From Xiphias gladius (Eukaryota > Chordata > Actinopteri > Istiophoriformes > Xiphiidae), in the NCBI RefSeq assembly GCF_016859285.1, contig NC_053404.1, positions 18,087,605-18,151,604 of the forward strand: a stretch of 64,000 nucleotides of DNA, given 5' to 3'. The first letter of the stretch is position 1; the number at the start of each line of letters is the position of its first letter. A model generated the notes under the pieces. That model was not told the DNA's origin and did no database searches. It saw nothing but the letters and a program-made list of their open reading frames with translations. The position numbers and the translations under genes are program-made. Positions 13,101 to 26,300 of this stretch are shown here, piece by piece.

Positions 13101-16100
13101 TTATATTTAGGGAAATAAAATAATTGCTGCCAAACAGATAGTTGCCGTTAAAACATATGTTGTTCCACTTTCGGCTGATGTATTGCTAGATATAAATGTC
13201 AAATCACGTGAGAAGGTGGACACAACGCAGCGAATGTATAAATTTGATTCTCTTACATGTAGACTTATGTAAGCACTCGACATTTCAATGTGAAGTACAG
13301 TATGTGACCGCTAGATAAAGCAGTTAACACACCATCTTCACATCCAGTGGTGTACCTAGAACGATATAAGCAGACAAACTGATAACCTGAACAAATAAAA
13401 AGGCAAATATAAGCTTCAGCAACGTCAGATATGATTGACCTTCAAGAGGCTGTTCGGAGGAGAGATCAGCGATGTGGAATTTATTTTAGACTTCAAGGTT
13501 TTTCATACCGTTTTGCAGATTGAAAGGGAATCCGTTGCAGTCACATTTTGCTTTTCATACCTCCTCATTTGTAATTCCCACCTGACAGAAGATCTGCATA
13601 TTGTCCGGGGAGCCAGAAGCTCTGGATTTGGCTCGTGCTTTCTTTGTAATTAAAATTGCTATAAATAGATCTTTAATACAACCAGGGTATGATCTGTCTT
13701 GTATTCTCAGTATCTAAATTGGAGCATGCCACGAGCCAAAAAAGGATGGGAGGTGTAAGAGACATATTAAAAACAGGGGTGTATGCCAAAAACTCTGGGC
13801 AATGCTGCTTGTCATCTGGCAAATACTCCTCAGGCTCCCCCTCAATTGTCATTCTTCATCCTCTTTTTTCTCTTCATCCTTCTGACTACCATCAGAGCAA
13901 CCTTTATTGCATTCACTGTTTATACTCTCTGTTTCCATCACATCTTCCAGGACAGACCGGCAGTGTCATTTTTTTTTTTTCTGAAAGATACATCCCTGAT
14001 GATCCATTACTGGCTAGATAGACTGCTTTCTTTCTCCCTACTGTCATTCTTTTTTCGTTCAGAGGCCTGACTTTTTTCCCTTTTTTCGAAGGACTTTATT
14101 GCCTGGAAGTTCTTTTGGGCTCCCCTCCATCAACATCGCTGCAGTTACTATTTTTTTCCCAACCCGCTGGCGGTAATTGAATACCAAGTACGCCCTTCAG
14201 ATGGAGGCGAGCACCCTGGAGACTTACAAAAAAACAACCGACTAGACAATCTATTTATTCAGCAACCAATAAGAAATTTCCTTGAGATGATAAGGTAACA
14301 TTTCTGACATTAACACATTTTTAATTTCAAGCTTCTTATTGGGGTCTGTTTGCAGTTATTTAATCTATTTCCTGCACTCATTTCAAAATAAAACAAAAGT
14401 GTGGGACAGAGGATATCATGTCCTAAATAGATATATAAATAAATATTCAGATTAATTTACACAGAAACCCCCTGTTCAAAAACATATTACACCTTTCTCT
14501 TTGTAATTATTTATGTACATTATTTTATGTTTCTAAAAGCATTTACATACCGTATGCAACAGGGCAATGATTGTATCAAATGAGTCCGAATCCTACATTT
14601 ATTCATATAGTCATTGTTTTCACTCACTTATAAAAAGTCCAGGTCACAGAGGTCTGGAGCCTACATTTACCAGAAAACCTGGCAATGTCATCGGTGCATC
14701 ACAGGGATCAGATGATAGAGCCTGATGATGGTGCTGTGGCTGGCCGTCCACCAGTTGGTAAACTCCTGAGAGGGTTGAGTGTGAGGGTTTACCGTTGATC
14801 TAGCTGACACTGGATCCAGTTCAGAGAGGCAGAGAGGGTTACACTTTCACATAAATGAAAGATTCTGTAGGCAATAGAAGTAAAGAATATTGATAATTAA
14901 TCCATACTGGTGAATGTGGGTTTAGGGTTGTGTAACATAATATATTAGGATCTAATGGCGGAATGCCTGTGGTAAGTATGTGGCAAAGGTGACATCTGGG
15001 ATGACGAGGGGAACGAATATGTCATGAGGCGAGGACAAGATAAGATTGTACAGGCTCAGTTACTGTACATACTTGTGAGAGGGTACAAGTAAAATGTTGT
15101 TTTTATACCGTAGAAAGATGATAAGTCGATTAAAGATCCCACCAGAAGTAATTCAAGGTACGAAAAGCCAAGATTTTTACAGCCAGTTGGCACAAAATGA
15201 TCCCAATGTATTTGAAGAGGTTGAAAAAACTGCCAAATGATACCATTTTTATCATTTATTTGCTAAAGTGCTGAGATCTCTGGCTGTTTTCAGTACCCTG
15301 TTAGGAATCAGAAAAGTGGGCCAGCCTTTTGGCGTTTCAAATGCTCCCGGTGATCCTTGACCTACTTGCAGGTTGAGCGGCTCAAACATGCCAGCAATGT
15401 AGCTGCAAAGCGGAAACAAAGGAAAATAGGAAAGCCGTTGCTGTTGCCAATTTACTATTATACGGGGCATCATGAGCTGCATCAAAGGCCAGCCAGCAAT
15501 GTGGCGATTCCTCAGTCACCAGTAGAGGTCGGTGGAAGTTACAGTTGCCTGATTCGCCTTGAGCTGAACCGAATATCAAGCAAGTATCTCAAATATCATT
15601 GATATTGTCTTGATCTGTGCAGTGGCAGCTGGTTGCATCAGTACAGTCCGCCAACCACGTATGTTATCCCAGTTACACTATGTGCTATTAAATGATACTC
15701 CCAGACTTTCACACTGAAATATGATACCGTGTCTCATACTGCTATAAATGTCATAAAGCAGCCATCGACACAGACTACCCTGGTCCCCCAAAGGACTACA
15801 CTTACACAGCTCTGAACTACATTGTTGACTCCTTGAGACGGATCTATAAATAGCACTGCGCGCCTCTTTCCTGGTGCTCATAGCAGGGCCCTAATGACTG
15901 TCTGCTCACCCTCAAAGGGCGACACAACCTAAATTCACCACAGTGTCATCTTGCCTCTATCTTGAACCATCTCAGAGCAGAACGTACTAATGGCTCTAGG
16001 GTGGCGCTGAAAACACACCCGTGACGCCGACGCTGGTCTTTCTTTCCCCCCCCTGATTCTCTGTGACAAAAGTCAGATAAAGGCTCCGGATATGATAATG

Positions 16101-19100
16101 CCTTGTGTCACCAAGATGAAACAGCGAAAAGATCAAAAGGTGGACATGAAGGGAAAGAACTGAAGAGAGGGATATCTGGAGAAAATGTATTAATGCTGTT
16201 GGTGCATCCCTTGCGGCGTACTTCAGAGAGGCCAAGCAAGGTCAAGTTAAAGGCCCTGAAAACGTATTTCCTCAGTCAGCTTCTTACTATAACGGCAGGT
16301 TCCTACATATACACGCAGCTTCCTGCCAAAGTTCAAACGGTTTAGGTTATTTTTACATGGGAGAGTTCTGCGTTTTTTAAAATTTTGTCTGTGCTCTTGT
16401 TGATCCGAAGCGCGCGGGACTGAGCTGGAAAGAAAGGGATGTGTTTTTGCGCACCAATCAGTTTTAGCAACATCCAGATGATGACAGCTGTGTGGTTTTT
16501 TTGCTTATGTTGCCATCGCGGCCAAGCCACATCCACGCAGTCCTGATGGAGCAGATCAGCTGCTGTCTTTTAAGCGTTAAACTAATAATCAATAACACCT
16601 AACAATGTTTTTAGTCGCCCCGAACTTTAACCTTGATTTTGGTGCATTTAGCAATGAATATTTAACGTTACGGAAAAACACTGTGAGATCCGACACCACA
16701 TTTTCAAGGGCTTTTAATTTGCAAGATTTACATGTGCTTCATGTGCATTCATTTTTATTTACCACTCGACCAGACTTAAAACTTCTTCAGTTATGCTGCA
16801 GTAGCCCCCGTTTAAAGGGTCACTTCACCTATTTAACCACGGAAAAACCTACTAGAAACTACTTTCTACCATATAAATAGTCCTCGTGAAACCTGTCGAC
16901 AGTGTGTTCTGTGGATTAAGCAGAGTAATTGGGAAAGAGATGTTGCTGATTGTTGTTTTGCTAAATATCATTTTCATTATGTTTCCATTCACCTCAATTG
17001 CACTGAGGAGAGGACGCAGGAATCTCAGAGACAAATATCTAAAAAATTGGCCAAATTAAAACCTCGATATCACGACAGGTCAGTGAGAAAAAGGTGAAAA
17101 ATCTAGAATCTATAATAATGTTTTAGTGTGAGACTGAAAATTACCAGGTGGGATGTTTTGCTTGCTGCCTATACTGTATTAATACCAAAAACAAGATTTG
17201 ATCCCATAAGCGGGGTGTGTTGTGTAGCATAAACCTCATTTGTTTTTTCTTCACTAACATGTTGTATGATTTACATACATGATGGAGGAAACACTTTTCA
17301 TTCCTCAAAGACTAACAACTTTTAAACAACCTCACGGTTTGATTTCCCCCGAGAAAATGGAAAAACGGATAAAAAGGCCTGAGCCCATTTATCAAGGGAG
17401 CTGGTGTGGCAGAGCTAAATGGTAGAGTGTGTGGTTGATGGTCAGATGAACGGGTCTGTCATCTGGTGTATAACAACACCACTGTCGAAAAAAAAAAAAG
17501 GCCGTAATTATGAAGGTATAGATCTGGATCTAAGGGAAATGTGGCAGCACTTGAAAAAGCCATTACGCGTCAGAGATTGGATCAGCAAGGAGCCAATGAA
17601 TGGCACCATTTATGTGTTATGTAACCGCTCAAAGAGGTGACAGAGGCTAAAAGGGTGAGAAAACCAGATACGCAGGCGGGGGGGGGGTACAGACAAAAAA
17701 GAGCCAGTCCAAACACAAAGTGAGCGATGGGCGAGCCAGTAAGGGTTTGTCTTTACAGTAAAGGTGATGGCAGGAGATGAGGACAGTCAGAGATGCTTAT
17801 CGTGTCCCACGGCTTCAGATCATTTGAGGCTTTTGTAGATGAGAGCTCGCTGTGCTAGCCAGACTGCTGGCCGCCTGCGTGTGTGTGTGTGTGTGTCAGG
17901 GGAGGCACTGAGTGATGTGACCTTGGAGAATTGTTGTTATAATGTAAACATTAGGGCTGCTTGTTCTGCAGGCTTTGCTACTGACCTGCTGCAGAGGGCA
18001 AGAGAATGAGTTGTCGTGTTTTAAACACAGTTATTCTCAAAATCACTATGTTTGGATTGTTTATTTTTGGAACTCACAGTCTGAGTCTTGCAGAAGCCAG
18101 CGCTTAGAAAAGCTCGTCTTTACGAGTCCTTTTCATGATAAAGCCTTTCTCAAGCTGTCGCTCAAATTATCACTACGTTTGACGGTTGAGGTATTTAAAG
18201 CCCCCATCCACTTCACAGCTTCACCGTGCAGAATGATCTCTGTGCAGAGTTTGACGCAAGAAAGATCTGTTTTCACATCTGCTGAGGCTGGAAAAGACTC
18301 TCTGTGGTCACATTAAAATCGTAGTCCAAGACGAGTACGTGGGAGCAGCATTTTGTGACATCACAACTGGCCTGGAAGCCAGTCGTGGTCCGGGATACCT
18401 TAACTGAGGATGGACTTTTCAGTGAAGATATCTAGTGTCCAGCAGTGACACTTTTGGAAACACATTTGCATATTCATAAAATATGGATTTTTCAATTTGG
18501 GGGAATAAGTAGGAGTCATTTTAAGAATTCTTTAACAAGAATTTTATTGTAAGATCATTATAAGATATTGTAAGGTCATATTTTCACAATCCTTTCGAGC
18601 GTTTGTATCTATAAAGGCTGTTAAGGATGAGAAACAGCTGCTCTGAGGACAGCTGCTGATGCAGTTGAAACTTAGATGTAAATTTAAAATGTAAACTGAA
18701 AGACTGTGACTGCAAAGGAAGAGGTTACTGCCAAGTTTCTAGAGATAACAAAGCAGCAGGAGCAGCAGGTTGGACTGTGAGGCAAAGTTTTTTTTTTTTG
18801 GGGGGGGGGGGATTTTTCTGTTTTTTTTTTTTTTTTCATTTGTTTTTGTGTATTTTTTTCTCGCTATTTTATCCCACAGATATTTTTTTTTTTCTCATGC
18901 ATTCATACTGTATGTCACTCAACTGTATGAATATACTTTATGCATGCTTGTGCTGCTCTGTGTGCAAGGTGTGAAAACTCCTCAAACTCCTCAACACTCA
19001 AGAATTTTGAACAAGTTGATCACAAATTATCATACAAGTAGAGTATTTTATATATTTTAAAATATATCTGAAGGGGATCTGTTCTGTCTTTTGCCTTTGT

Positions 19101-20930
19101 TTACCTCTGTTTTGTTATTGTTTTCTTATCATTTATTTACTTAAAGCTCTCTGTAATGTTCATTTCAAGAGCGATGTAAAAACATTTTCTTATTATTTTC
19201 CGTTTTATTAGTCTTTATTATTGCTGCACTGACATTGGGTTTGACAGGGTAAAAGCTAAATAAAGTTGATCTGAAATATTGATAATGGATCTTGACAAGC
19301 TGTCATTTGTTTGTGTGCTAATGACATTTCAGACCGTAAAAAGCAGAGTATACAGTGCAATGCCCTAGCAGCACGGTGAGTCGGTAGTTTTGATTATGTT
19401 ACTTATTTGTGATTTTAATTCAGCAGCAGCAACAGATTCATTATTTTAAATCAGATCACGCTGCAGTTATTGCTCAACCTGCACAGTCATATCAACATGA
19501 AGATGTTCTCCTTCGGCTCTCGCTTGTTTGTTTTTTTCCCATCTGTATATAGAAATTAAAAAATCCCATCCCCTTGCTCTCCATCTGCCAAAGTAAAGTT
19601 AATAGTCCCATTATAGCGAATGGATTGTTCTCATGGTTTATTGAGTGCATCCTCTTGCCTCGCCATTGTCTGTAGCTTCTGGGAAGCAGCTAATGCGGCG
19701 CCAGGGATGGCTTAGGTAAACTGTTATGCTGGATGCTTTTGTCTCACTAATGACAAAACAGAGGCGCGTCAACGGCAGAAGACGTAGGGGATTAAAAATG
19801 CAGAGAGAGCAGCACAGAGATAGTTATCGTGGCACAAATATAAATAATGATAGAATGAAAATCGAGATCACGGAATATCCTAGACTGGCTGATATTTATA
19901 TCTCCATTGAATGCTGTGACTCAGTTTACGTGTTGGTTTATCTGTTGAACCACAAGGTGGCTGTCACATACCAAGATTATTTACTGTACTGTGAGGCGAT
20001 CACATGTTGTCATACAGTATAAGACAAATTAGGCAGCAGTCGGTTGCAGCCACTTTCTGCTTAAATAAAAATGGAAAAGGGATTTGGTTTGGGGCGGGGG
20101 GGGTTGGAATCAGGATTAGTGCACACAAACTTGATTTTGAGTCCTTCTGGCTGTTTTCTGATCAGACTGGATCCATTTCACATGAACACACCTCTATCTG
20201 TCTCCGTTTTTGTTGTTTTTTTTTAAGGCAGATATGCTGCATAAACACACGTCCACACACAGCACATAACCTCATACACTCCTTTGCTGACTGATTTAAC
20301 AGAGGGACGGAAATGTTTTCCTACACACAACCATTTGATGACCGCCACAGCGTTTCCTGATCTAATGGCCTCCTGTTCACAGTGTAATCCCACTGTTTGC
20401 TGTAATCGTGTCTGTAAAGTATGAATGAACCATTCATGGCGCTTCGGTGAACTTTGGAGAGGCATTACGGGCGATTAGGTATTTTTTTTTCCTGCAAATT
20501 ATTTGCCAGCCAGAGTGAGATCTCAGCCAAGGACAAGGTTTACCCAAATACCAACCTGTTAATCTGTCTATAGACATAACACAGTAACACTGGTGTCAGG
20601 GTGAAAACAGGCTCCTCCAGCTCAGTCGTAGGGGTAGATGGTTGCTGACTGCCACCTGCTGGAGAAAGAAATACGGTACAGTGGAATGATGGGATCTCCA
20701 CGTCTGGAGAGCAAGAGGATTTTCATACTTTTGTTAATTGTTTTTTTTCTTATTATCTAAATTAGTTTTTCTATTGCTTTGCTAAGTTTTCTTGCTAATT
20801 TACACTTATACAGGATATGATAGGATATGGTGTTATTTATCAATAATCATTTATTGTGAATTGGACACATTAATGATCAATGGAGAAAATAAGCAGCAGT
20901 TTGATCCATGAAAATGATCAATAGTTGGAT
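10140..20930. other. Gene-free stretch upstream of the dehydrogenase
   Basis: No gene model is supportable. The stretch includes two identical CTATAAATAG decamers (13,659-13,668 and 15,844-15,853) that match the MEF2 consensus. It has CTCF-like cores at 11,871-11,886 (plus strand) and 20,651-20,662 (minus strand). A short GT run lies at about 17,878-17,896, and a T/G homopolymer patch at 18,789-18,837. I see no tRNA-like or rRNA-like sequence. The stretch may be regulatory, but single motif matches prove nothing. Confidence 0.4.
18789..18837. repeat. Homopolymer T/G low-complexity tract
   Basis: A run of T, then about ten G, then a longer T run give a low-complexity patch. Open frames reading Phe/Gly here are not genes. 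Confidence 0.9.
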
Positions 20931-20949
20931 ACTGAATAGTTCAACACTA

Positions 20950-21211
20950 CCTCCACCTCAACCAGCTTCACATTAATGCAGGAGTAATAACAATAATCTA
21001 ATGATATAAAGTGTATCACTCACAGCGGCCATTTTTCTGCACTGAGTACTTTTACTTTTTATACTTAAAGTAAATTTTCCTGATTATAGTTACATTTTTA
21101 CTTAAGTAACATTTTTCAATGCTGGACTTTTGCTTGTAACTGAGTATTTATATTGTGTGGGTGTTAGTACTTTTAATTAAATAAAGGTTCTTAATACTTC
21201 CCCCATCACTG
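20950..21211. mobile_element. Fragment of a non-autonomous hAT-type MITE
   Basis: The sequence has the wording of a very common teleost miniature element: ACCTCCACCTCAACCAGCTT near its left part, several runs like GAGTACTTTTACTTTTTATA, GGACTTTTGCTTGTAACTGA, and an end reading AATACTTCCCCCATCACTG. In related copies the outer ends are CAGTGGTGGAAGAAGTA-type inverted repeats. Only the right end is recognisable here, so the copy is truncated or decayed on the left and the left boundary is approximate. The family assignment is from memory of fish genomes, not from a search. The element ends directly at the trinucleotide-rich array that follows. Confidence 0.6.
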
Positions 21212-21217
21212 CTGTTA

Positions 21218-21690
21218 TTGCTGCTGCTACTACTACTGCAAGTACTACTACTAATACTCCCACTATTGCTTCTACTAATACTACTAATACTACCACTACT
21301 GCTTCTACTAATACTACTAATACTCCCACTATTGCTTCTACTAATACTAATAATACTCCCACTATTGCTTCTACTAATACTACTAATACTACTAATACTA
21401 CCACTATTGCTTCTACTAATACTACTAATACTCCCACTATTGCTTCTACTAATACTACTACTACTACCACTATTGCTTCTACTAATACTACTAATACTCC
21501 CACTATTGCTTCTACTAATACTAATAATACTCCCACTACTGCTTCTACTAATACTAATAATACTCCCACTATTGCTTCTACTAATACTACTAATACTCCC
21601 ACTACTGCTTCTACTAATACTAATAATACTCCCACTAATGCTTCTACACATACTACTAATACTCCCACTACCGCTGCCACTCCTACTCCT
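21218..21690. repeat. 33-bp minisatellite, 12 units, with 3-bp sub-period
   Basis: From 21,259 to 21,663 there are twelve tandem units. Eleven are 33 bp and one (the fourth) is 42 bp with an extra nine bases. Each unit reads CCCACTATTGCTTCTACTAA followed by two or three AATACT/ACTACT-like hexamers, with a few recurrent variants (ACCACT, ACTACTGC, AATAAT). Flanking bases on both sides are degenerate CTA/ACT triplets. Because every unit length is a multiple of three, the tract stays open in several frames and yields long Ser/Ile, Val/Leu or Leu/Ile pseudo-proteins that are not genes. It ends about 230 bp before the first coding exon of the dehydrogenase. Confidence 0.95.
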
Positions 21691-21725
21691 GCACACCAGA
21701 GAGGACTGACCCGAGCTCACAATCG

Positions 21726-21806
21726 GACCAATCAGCGTTGCCCGAGGGCGTTCGCGTCGCAGCCGATTGGCTAAGACCCCAGCCAATCAAACATTAGCGT
21801 ATTGGA
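21726..21806 (+). promoter_or_regulatory. Promoter of the RDH12-like gene: four CCAAT boxes
   Basis: Four NF-Y-type pentamers fall within 80 bp: CCAAT at 21,728-21,732, ATTGG at 21,766-21,770, CCAAT at 21,783-21,787 and ATTGG at 21,801-21,805. The surrounding sequence is locally GC/CpG-rich (GAGGGCGTTCGCGTCGCAG) and no TATA box is evident. The cluster lies 117-195 bp upstream of the proposed start codon at 21,922. Spaced inverted and direct CCAAT boxes are typical of TATA-less vertebrate promoters bound by NF-Y. The promoter role is inferred from position and composition. Confidence 0.65.
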
Positions 21807-21921
21807 ACATTTAACGACAGTTCCTCATCCGCTGACGCGTTTCAAGAAGCTTGAGATTTAAGACTTGTTTTCAGGTTTCCAGGTGTTATTGCACCCGGCC
21901 TGACTCCTGTAATAAAGTGAG

Positions 21922-23320
21922 ATGCAAGCGATGAGGTGAGGACTCTAACAGCTGTCTAAAGAAATTCTGTAGTTTTAGTTATACTTGAGTGATAAATGCA
22001 GCCAAATTCTGTCAAGCTACCTTATGAGAGAGTTTAATGGTTGAATCGTTGTCGATTGTGGGTTACGCTGTGTGTCTACTTTGCCATACCACGCCGTTTG
22101 GCGGTTGAGACGGTTAAAAGTGATTTCTCAATATCTCAGAAATTTCATCCGGGGTCGCTGGTCCTCTGTTGAAAAGCTAAGTGGCAAAACAGTGGTCATC
22201 ACCGGTGCCAACACAGGTATTGGCAAAGAAACAGCCATCGACCTGGCCAAAAGAGGTTAGTCCGACTGACACTCGAATGCCGCAGAGCTTGAGCCCTGAC
22301 TCCTGAAGCTACTCCTCTGATTGACCTGCCCGATCCTCACATCCGCAGCTCTGAGTGTTTCCTCTGTCGTGCTGACTTGCCTCATGCTTGTCATTGCGTG
22401 GCCGCTGCTTTACCAACAAAGTTACCAAACATCTCCGCCCTCCATTTTTTTTTTTGTACATGTTGGGAAATGTAGACTTGTAGAATCTACAGACTGGAGG
22501 GGCACAGTGAACCGACCAGAACCTGGGAGGGGGGGAAAAACCAGTGCTAAAGTTGATTTTTACGCGTTTTGAACTGTTAAAATCTTAAAGAGATTCGGAT
22601 TCAAAGTTCATTTACTCGTTTCCCCTTAAATAAATCCAGAAAATATTCCAACTGTGACTGGAATCCTACTTTCTTTACACTCTGTCGTTTGTCATTCAAG
22701 CTGGGTATTGAACTCTAGCACTAGTGGCAATGAAATGTGTGACGCCGAGTACTAAAAAGTCACCACTCCTGTAAGGTGTTGAAGATGATTTAAAATGCCT
22801 CAATTAAAACAAATCAAACAAAGAAATACAGTGAAATTCAGTACACATTTTCTTGTGCGCAGAAAGCCTAGAACTGTCTGGTATTATAGTTATTTCAGGA
22901 ACGATTGCAAATCATCTTTTGGCCTTTTTTTATGCCATTGTGGCAAAAACTGTGTGGCATATTTCTTATACATAACTTTAGCTGGGCCCTGAAGGTTTTT
23001 CTGATGGCTATTATTGCCACCCATAGTGATCCTGCCAAAAATATCTATAGATATATCTATAGATATCTATATATCTACATATCTCTTATCAAGCTAGTTC
23101 TGCTTGAAGTAACAAGATCGCTGCTCGAACTGAGAACAGCCAGTGCTTCACAGAACACTGAATAGCGCCGGCCTTTGCACAGCCTGTCGTCAGCAATAAT
23201 TCTCTCAAGACAAGCGACTAACTCTTAATTCTTTACCATTTAACGTGATCTCTCAGTTTCATTACATATAAGCCAAAGTGAGACGCGACAGCCAGACGAC
23301 AGCCGCTCTGCTGTTCTTTC

Positions 23321-23383
<63 letters not shown>

Positions 23384-26300
23384 CTCGAGCAGGTGGAAAG
23401 AGGAGGGGGTATCCCACACTTGCACACAGAGCCCAGCTAATGTCATGACGGGGGTTTGCTATTGACAGTGTATTTCAATTTCACAACAGAAAAAGCTCCC
23501 GTGCACCACCTCCCGAAAACCTTTACATTTGGTTTTCATTTATTTATGACACTGTAAATGCATACATAAAAAAGAAAATCCGGACGTGTATTGTATTTTT
23601 CTTTATTTCTTTGATTTGTGTAAATTTAGGCATTCTAAATCTTCCATAGGGCGCAAGAACTGGAAGTAAATGAAATACACTGATTTTTATACTCAGTGTT
23701 ACACATTTTGGTCTGTGCTCAGACTGTATCGGAGTTTCGATACCCAGCTCTAATTACAAACTACAAACTCTAAAGGAAATGCAACTCCAGTCACATTTTT
23801 AATACTTTCTAATAAACCTTCTGTGGAGCTTAATGTGTGACTTTGGGCGTTTGAGAGGAAAGCTTGTGAATTTGAACTTCTTTTAAGCACTTTCTCAGCT
23901 GAAACTGAAACAAACCGACTGCAGGGATGGCGTAACGAAGAGAATAACTCCTGGAGCTGCTCAATATGAATATAAGCCACAAATATCACATTATATTATT
24001 TTATTAAAGCTATTCATTTTCCACACAGCTGCCCTAAAACAGTATGCCGAGATGACATCTCACACTGTTGTTTCTTACTGTCCATAATAAACATTCGGTA
24101 ATATACACATTTTGTCACGAGAGGGTGCTCCCTTGACATTCACCCACACTTTACTTGTATATCTGTTGACTGTGCATGCATGCAGACAACCAGTACATTT
24201 ATACAGACGTTGCTTACGGCGTTTTACGGTATTTCACTGCTGTTTTTTCTTTTTTTTTTCTTCTGTTTAGAGGCAAAGGTCATCATAGCATGCAGGGACA
24301 TGGAGAAAGCGGACGCCGCCGTGAAAGAAATCATCCAAAGCTCAGGCAACGAAAACGTCCTTTGCATGAAACTTGACTTGGCAGACAGCAAGTCGATAAG
24401 GGAGTTCGCTGAAGCCATCAACAAAGGTAAACCCTGAGGAAAAACTGTGCACATGAAGGGACTTTAAAGCCACAGCGTTTTACTTCTTGATGTTCTTTAC
24501 TACAGGGGAGCCGCAACTCAACATCCTCATCAACAATGCCGGTGTGATGGCGTGTCCGTACGGGAAAACAGCCGATGGCTTTGAGATGCAGATCGGTGTC
24601 AATCACATGGGTAAATAAAACCATTCTAGCTGTGTAGTGAGGGAAGGAGACTTTCAGACTCCCCTTGAGCCACATAATTAAAGTGGCCTCATATTTTTCA
24701 AAACTTCTTATCTGACGCCCAGATTGTCATCTAGAGAATGAAGTGCAGCAAATACCGAGGAGCTTTTAGCATTAGCGACCGGTTATTTGGACTGGCCTTT
24801 CATGTTGGCCCGCCAGCATCGGTAGATGACAGTATCTCTGATCGCTGCTCTGTTTGCTGCTTTCGTTGTCACACTTGTACCAGTCATGCCCCCAGCTTGG
24901 GAGGTATCAGGGCAATCGAGACAGTTCCTATACCTACACGTAGAGTCCACTAGGAGGAAGATTGAACGTTTTTTTTTTTGACCTCCCACTTGGCAGCTGG
25001 TGTTCTTTCTAGATCTTGCCCATCTCGAATGCAATGATACTTCTTTATGCTGTTTAAATCCTTTCCCACTCACCTGTATACGGCCCTCTGTGATTCTTTA
25101 TTAATTGGCTGTCATATGATTTTGCAATTAAATATTGATTGGTCTGGATATGATCAGAGCCTGCTGTGCTGATGTCAGATAAGACAAATTGCCCCTCAAT
25201 AAGGTAAAGAATACATACAAAAGTCAAAGGTGTGTTTGTTAAAATCTCCAGATGTTTGAAATTATAGCACAGAGTAAAAATAAAAATATTGTATCGGATA
25301 TAGTCTGATGAACCAACATTTTTAAACATGGATAAATCAGTTTCCAGGTTTTTGCAGGTCCCATTAGCCCCGTTTGCCAAAGTCATTTTCTTATCTATCT
25401 CTAGATATCTTCTATATCTTTCTTCTTATCTTTCTGCATTTGTTGTCAACCCATCAACGTTGTCCCCAGTTTGTTTCTGACCTTGAATAGTTTAAGAGTT
25501 GGTGCTCAGATATGCTTAACTACTAAAAGGTTCTTCATCGGAGCAGTTATAACTAATCTTTTTCTGCCGTGAGCTGACGTTTTCCTACCATGGTGACAGC
25601 TGAGTGTACATTTAACCTAAGATCAAAAAGTTTATATATATATTAAACAACCTAGCAGTTAATCTCTTGGGTCCTAATGTGAATAATTGGTGCTTGGAAA
25701 AGCAGGTGCAATGGTAAGTTCAACCACCAAGTATAAGACAATATATGTTATGCGCCACGTGTCATCAATTTTGTCAAAACGTTTGACCAGCTGGGATGTG
25801 AGAGCAAAATCTTTTGCCTCGATTTTTAATGTTACAACAGCCATTGCTACTGCAGATCAAAATTTCCGGGTCACTAAAAGTCATCTGTTAATTTTCCACA
25901 TAATTGACTGTACTTCAGACCTGAAAATCTCTCAAACTCTTGGACCATATGTCAAATCCGTTTTGCCGGAAGACGCTTGACATGCGAGACCGTCTATTGA
26001 TGCAGAGTAGGCTCTGGATATAAAAGCTTTCCCCAGGATATTCATTAGCCATTCTGTGAAGTTTTTACACAAAAGCTTCATGTTTCTCAAATATCAGTTA
26101 TGCAGCACTCCCTCAAAGATACAATATCCTTTTTTTTGCTTTCTCTGAATTTGAAATTGAAAAGTCATATTCACTTGTTCTCCAGGTCACCTCCTTTTGA
26201 CACATCTGTTGCTTGACCTGATTAAAAAATCGGCACCAGCCAGGATTATCAATGTGTCTTCCATGGCTCACTTCTGGGGCTCCATCAATCTGGAGGACAT

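Noticed and set aside
21148-21786. Long overlapping open frames (up to 212 codons) on both strands, rich in Ser/Ile, Val/Leu or Leu/Ile
   Set aside because: They are read entirely from the 33-bp minisatellite, whose unit length is a multiple of three and lacks stops in several frames. They are not genes.
22037-22108. ATG at 22,037 as start of the dehydrogenase, with a hydrophobic leader
   Set aside because: It is out of frame with the SDR exon and ends after 23 codons. A frameshift or non-ATG start would be needed, while the 21,922 microexon model needs neither.
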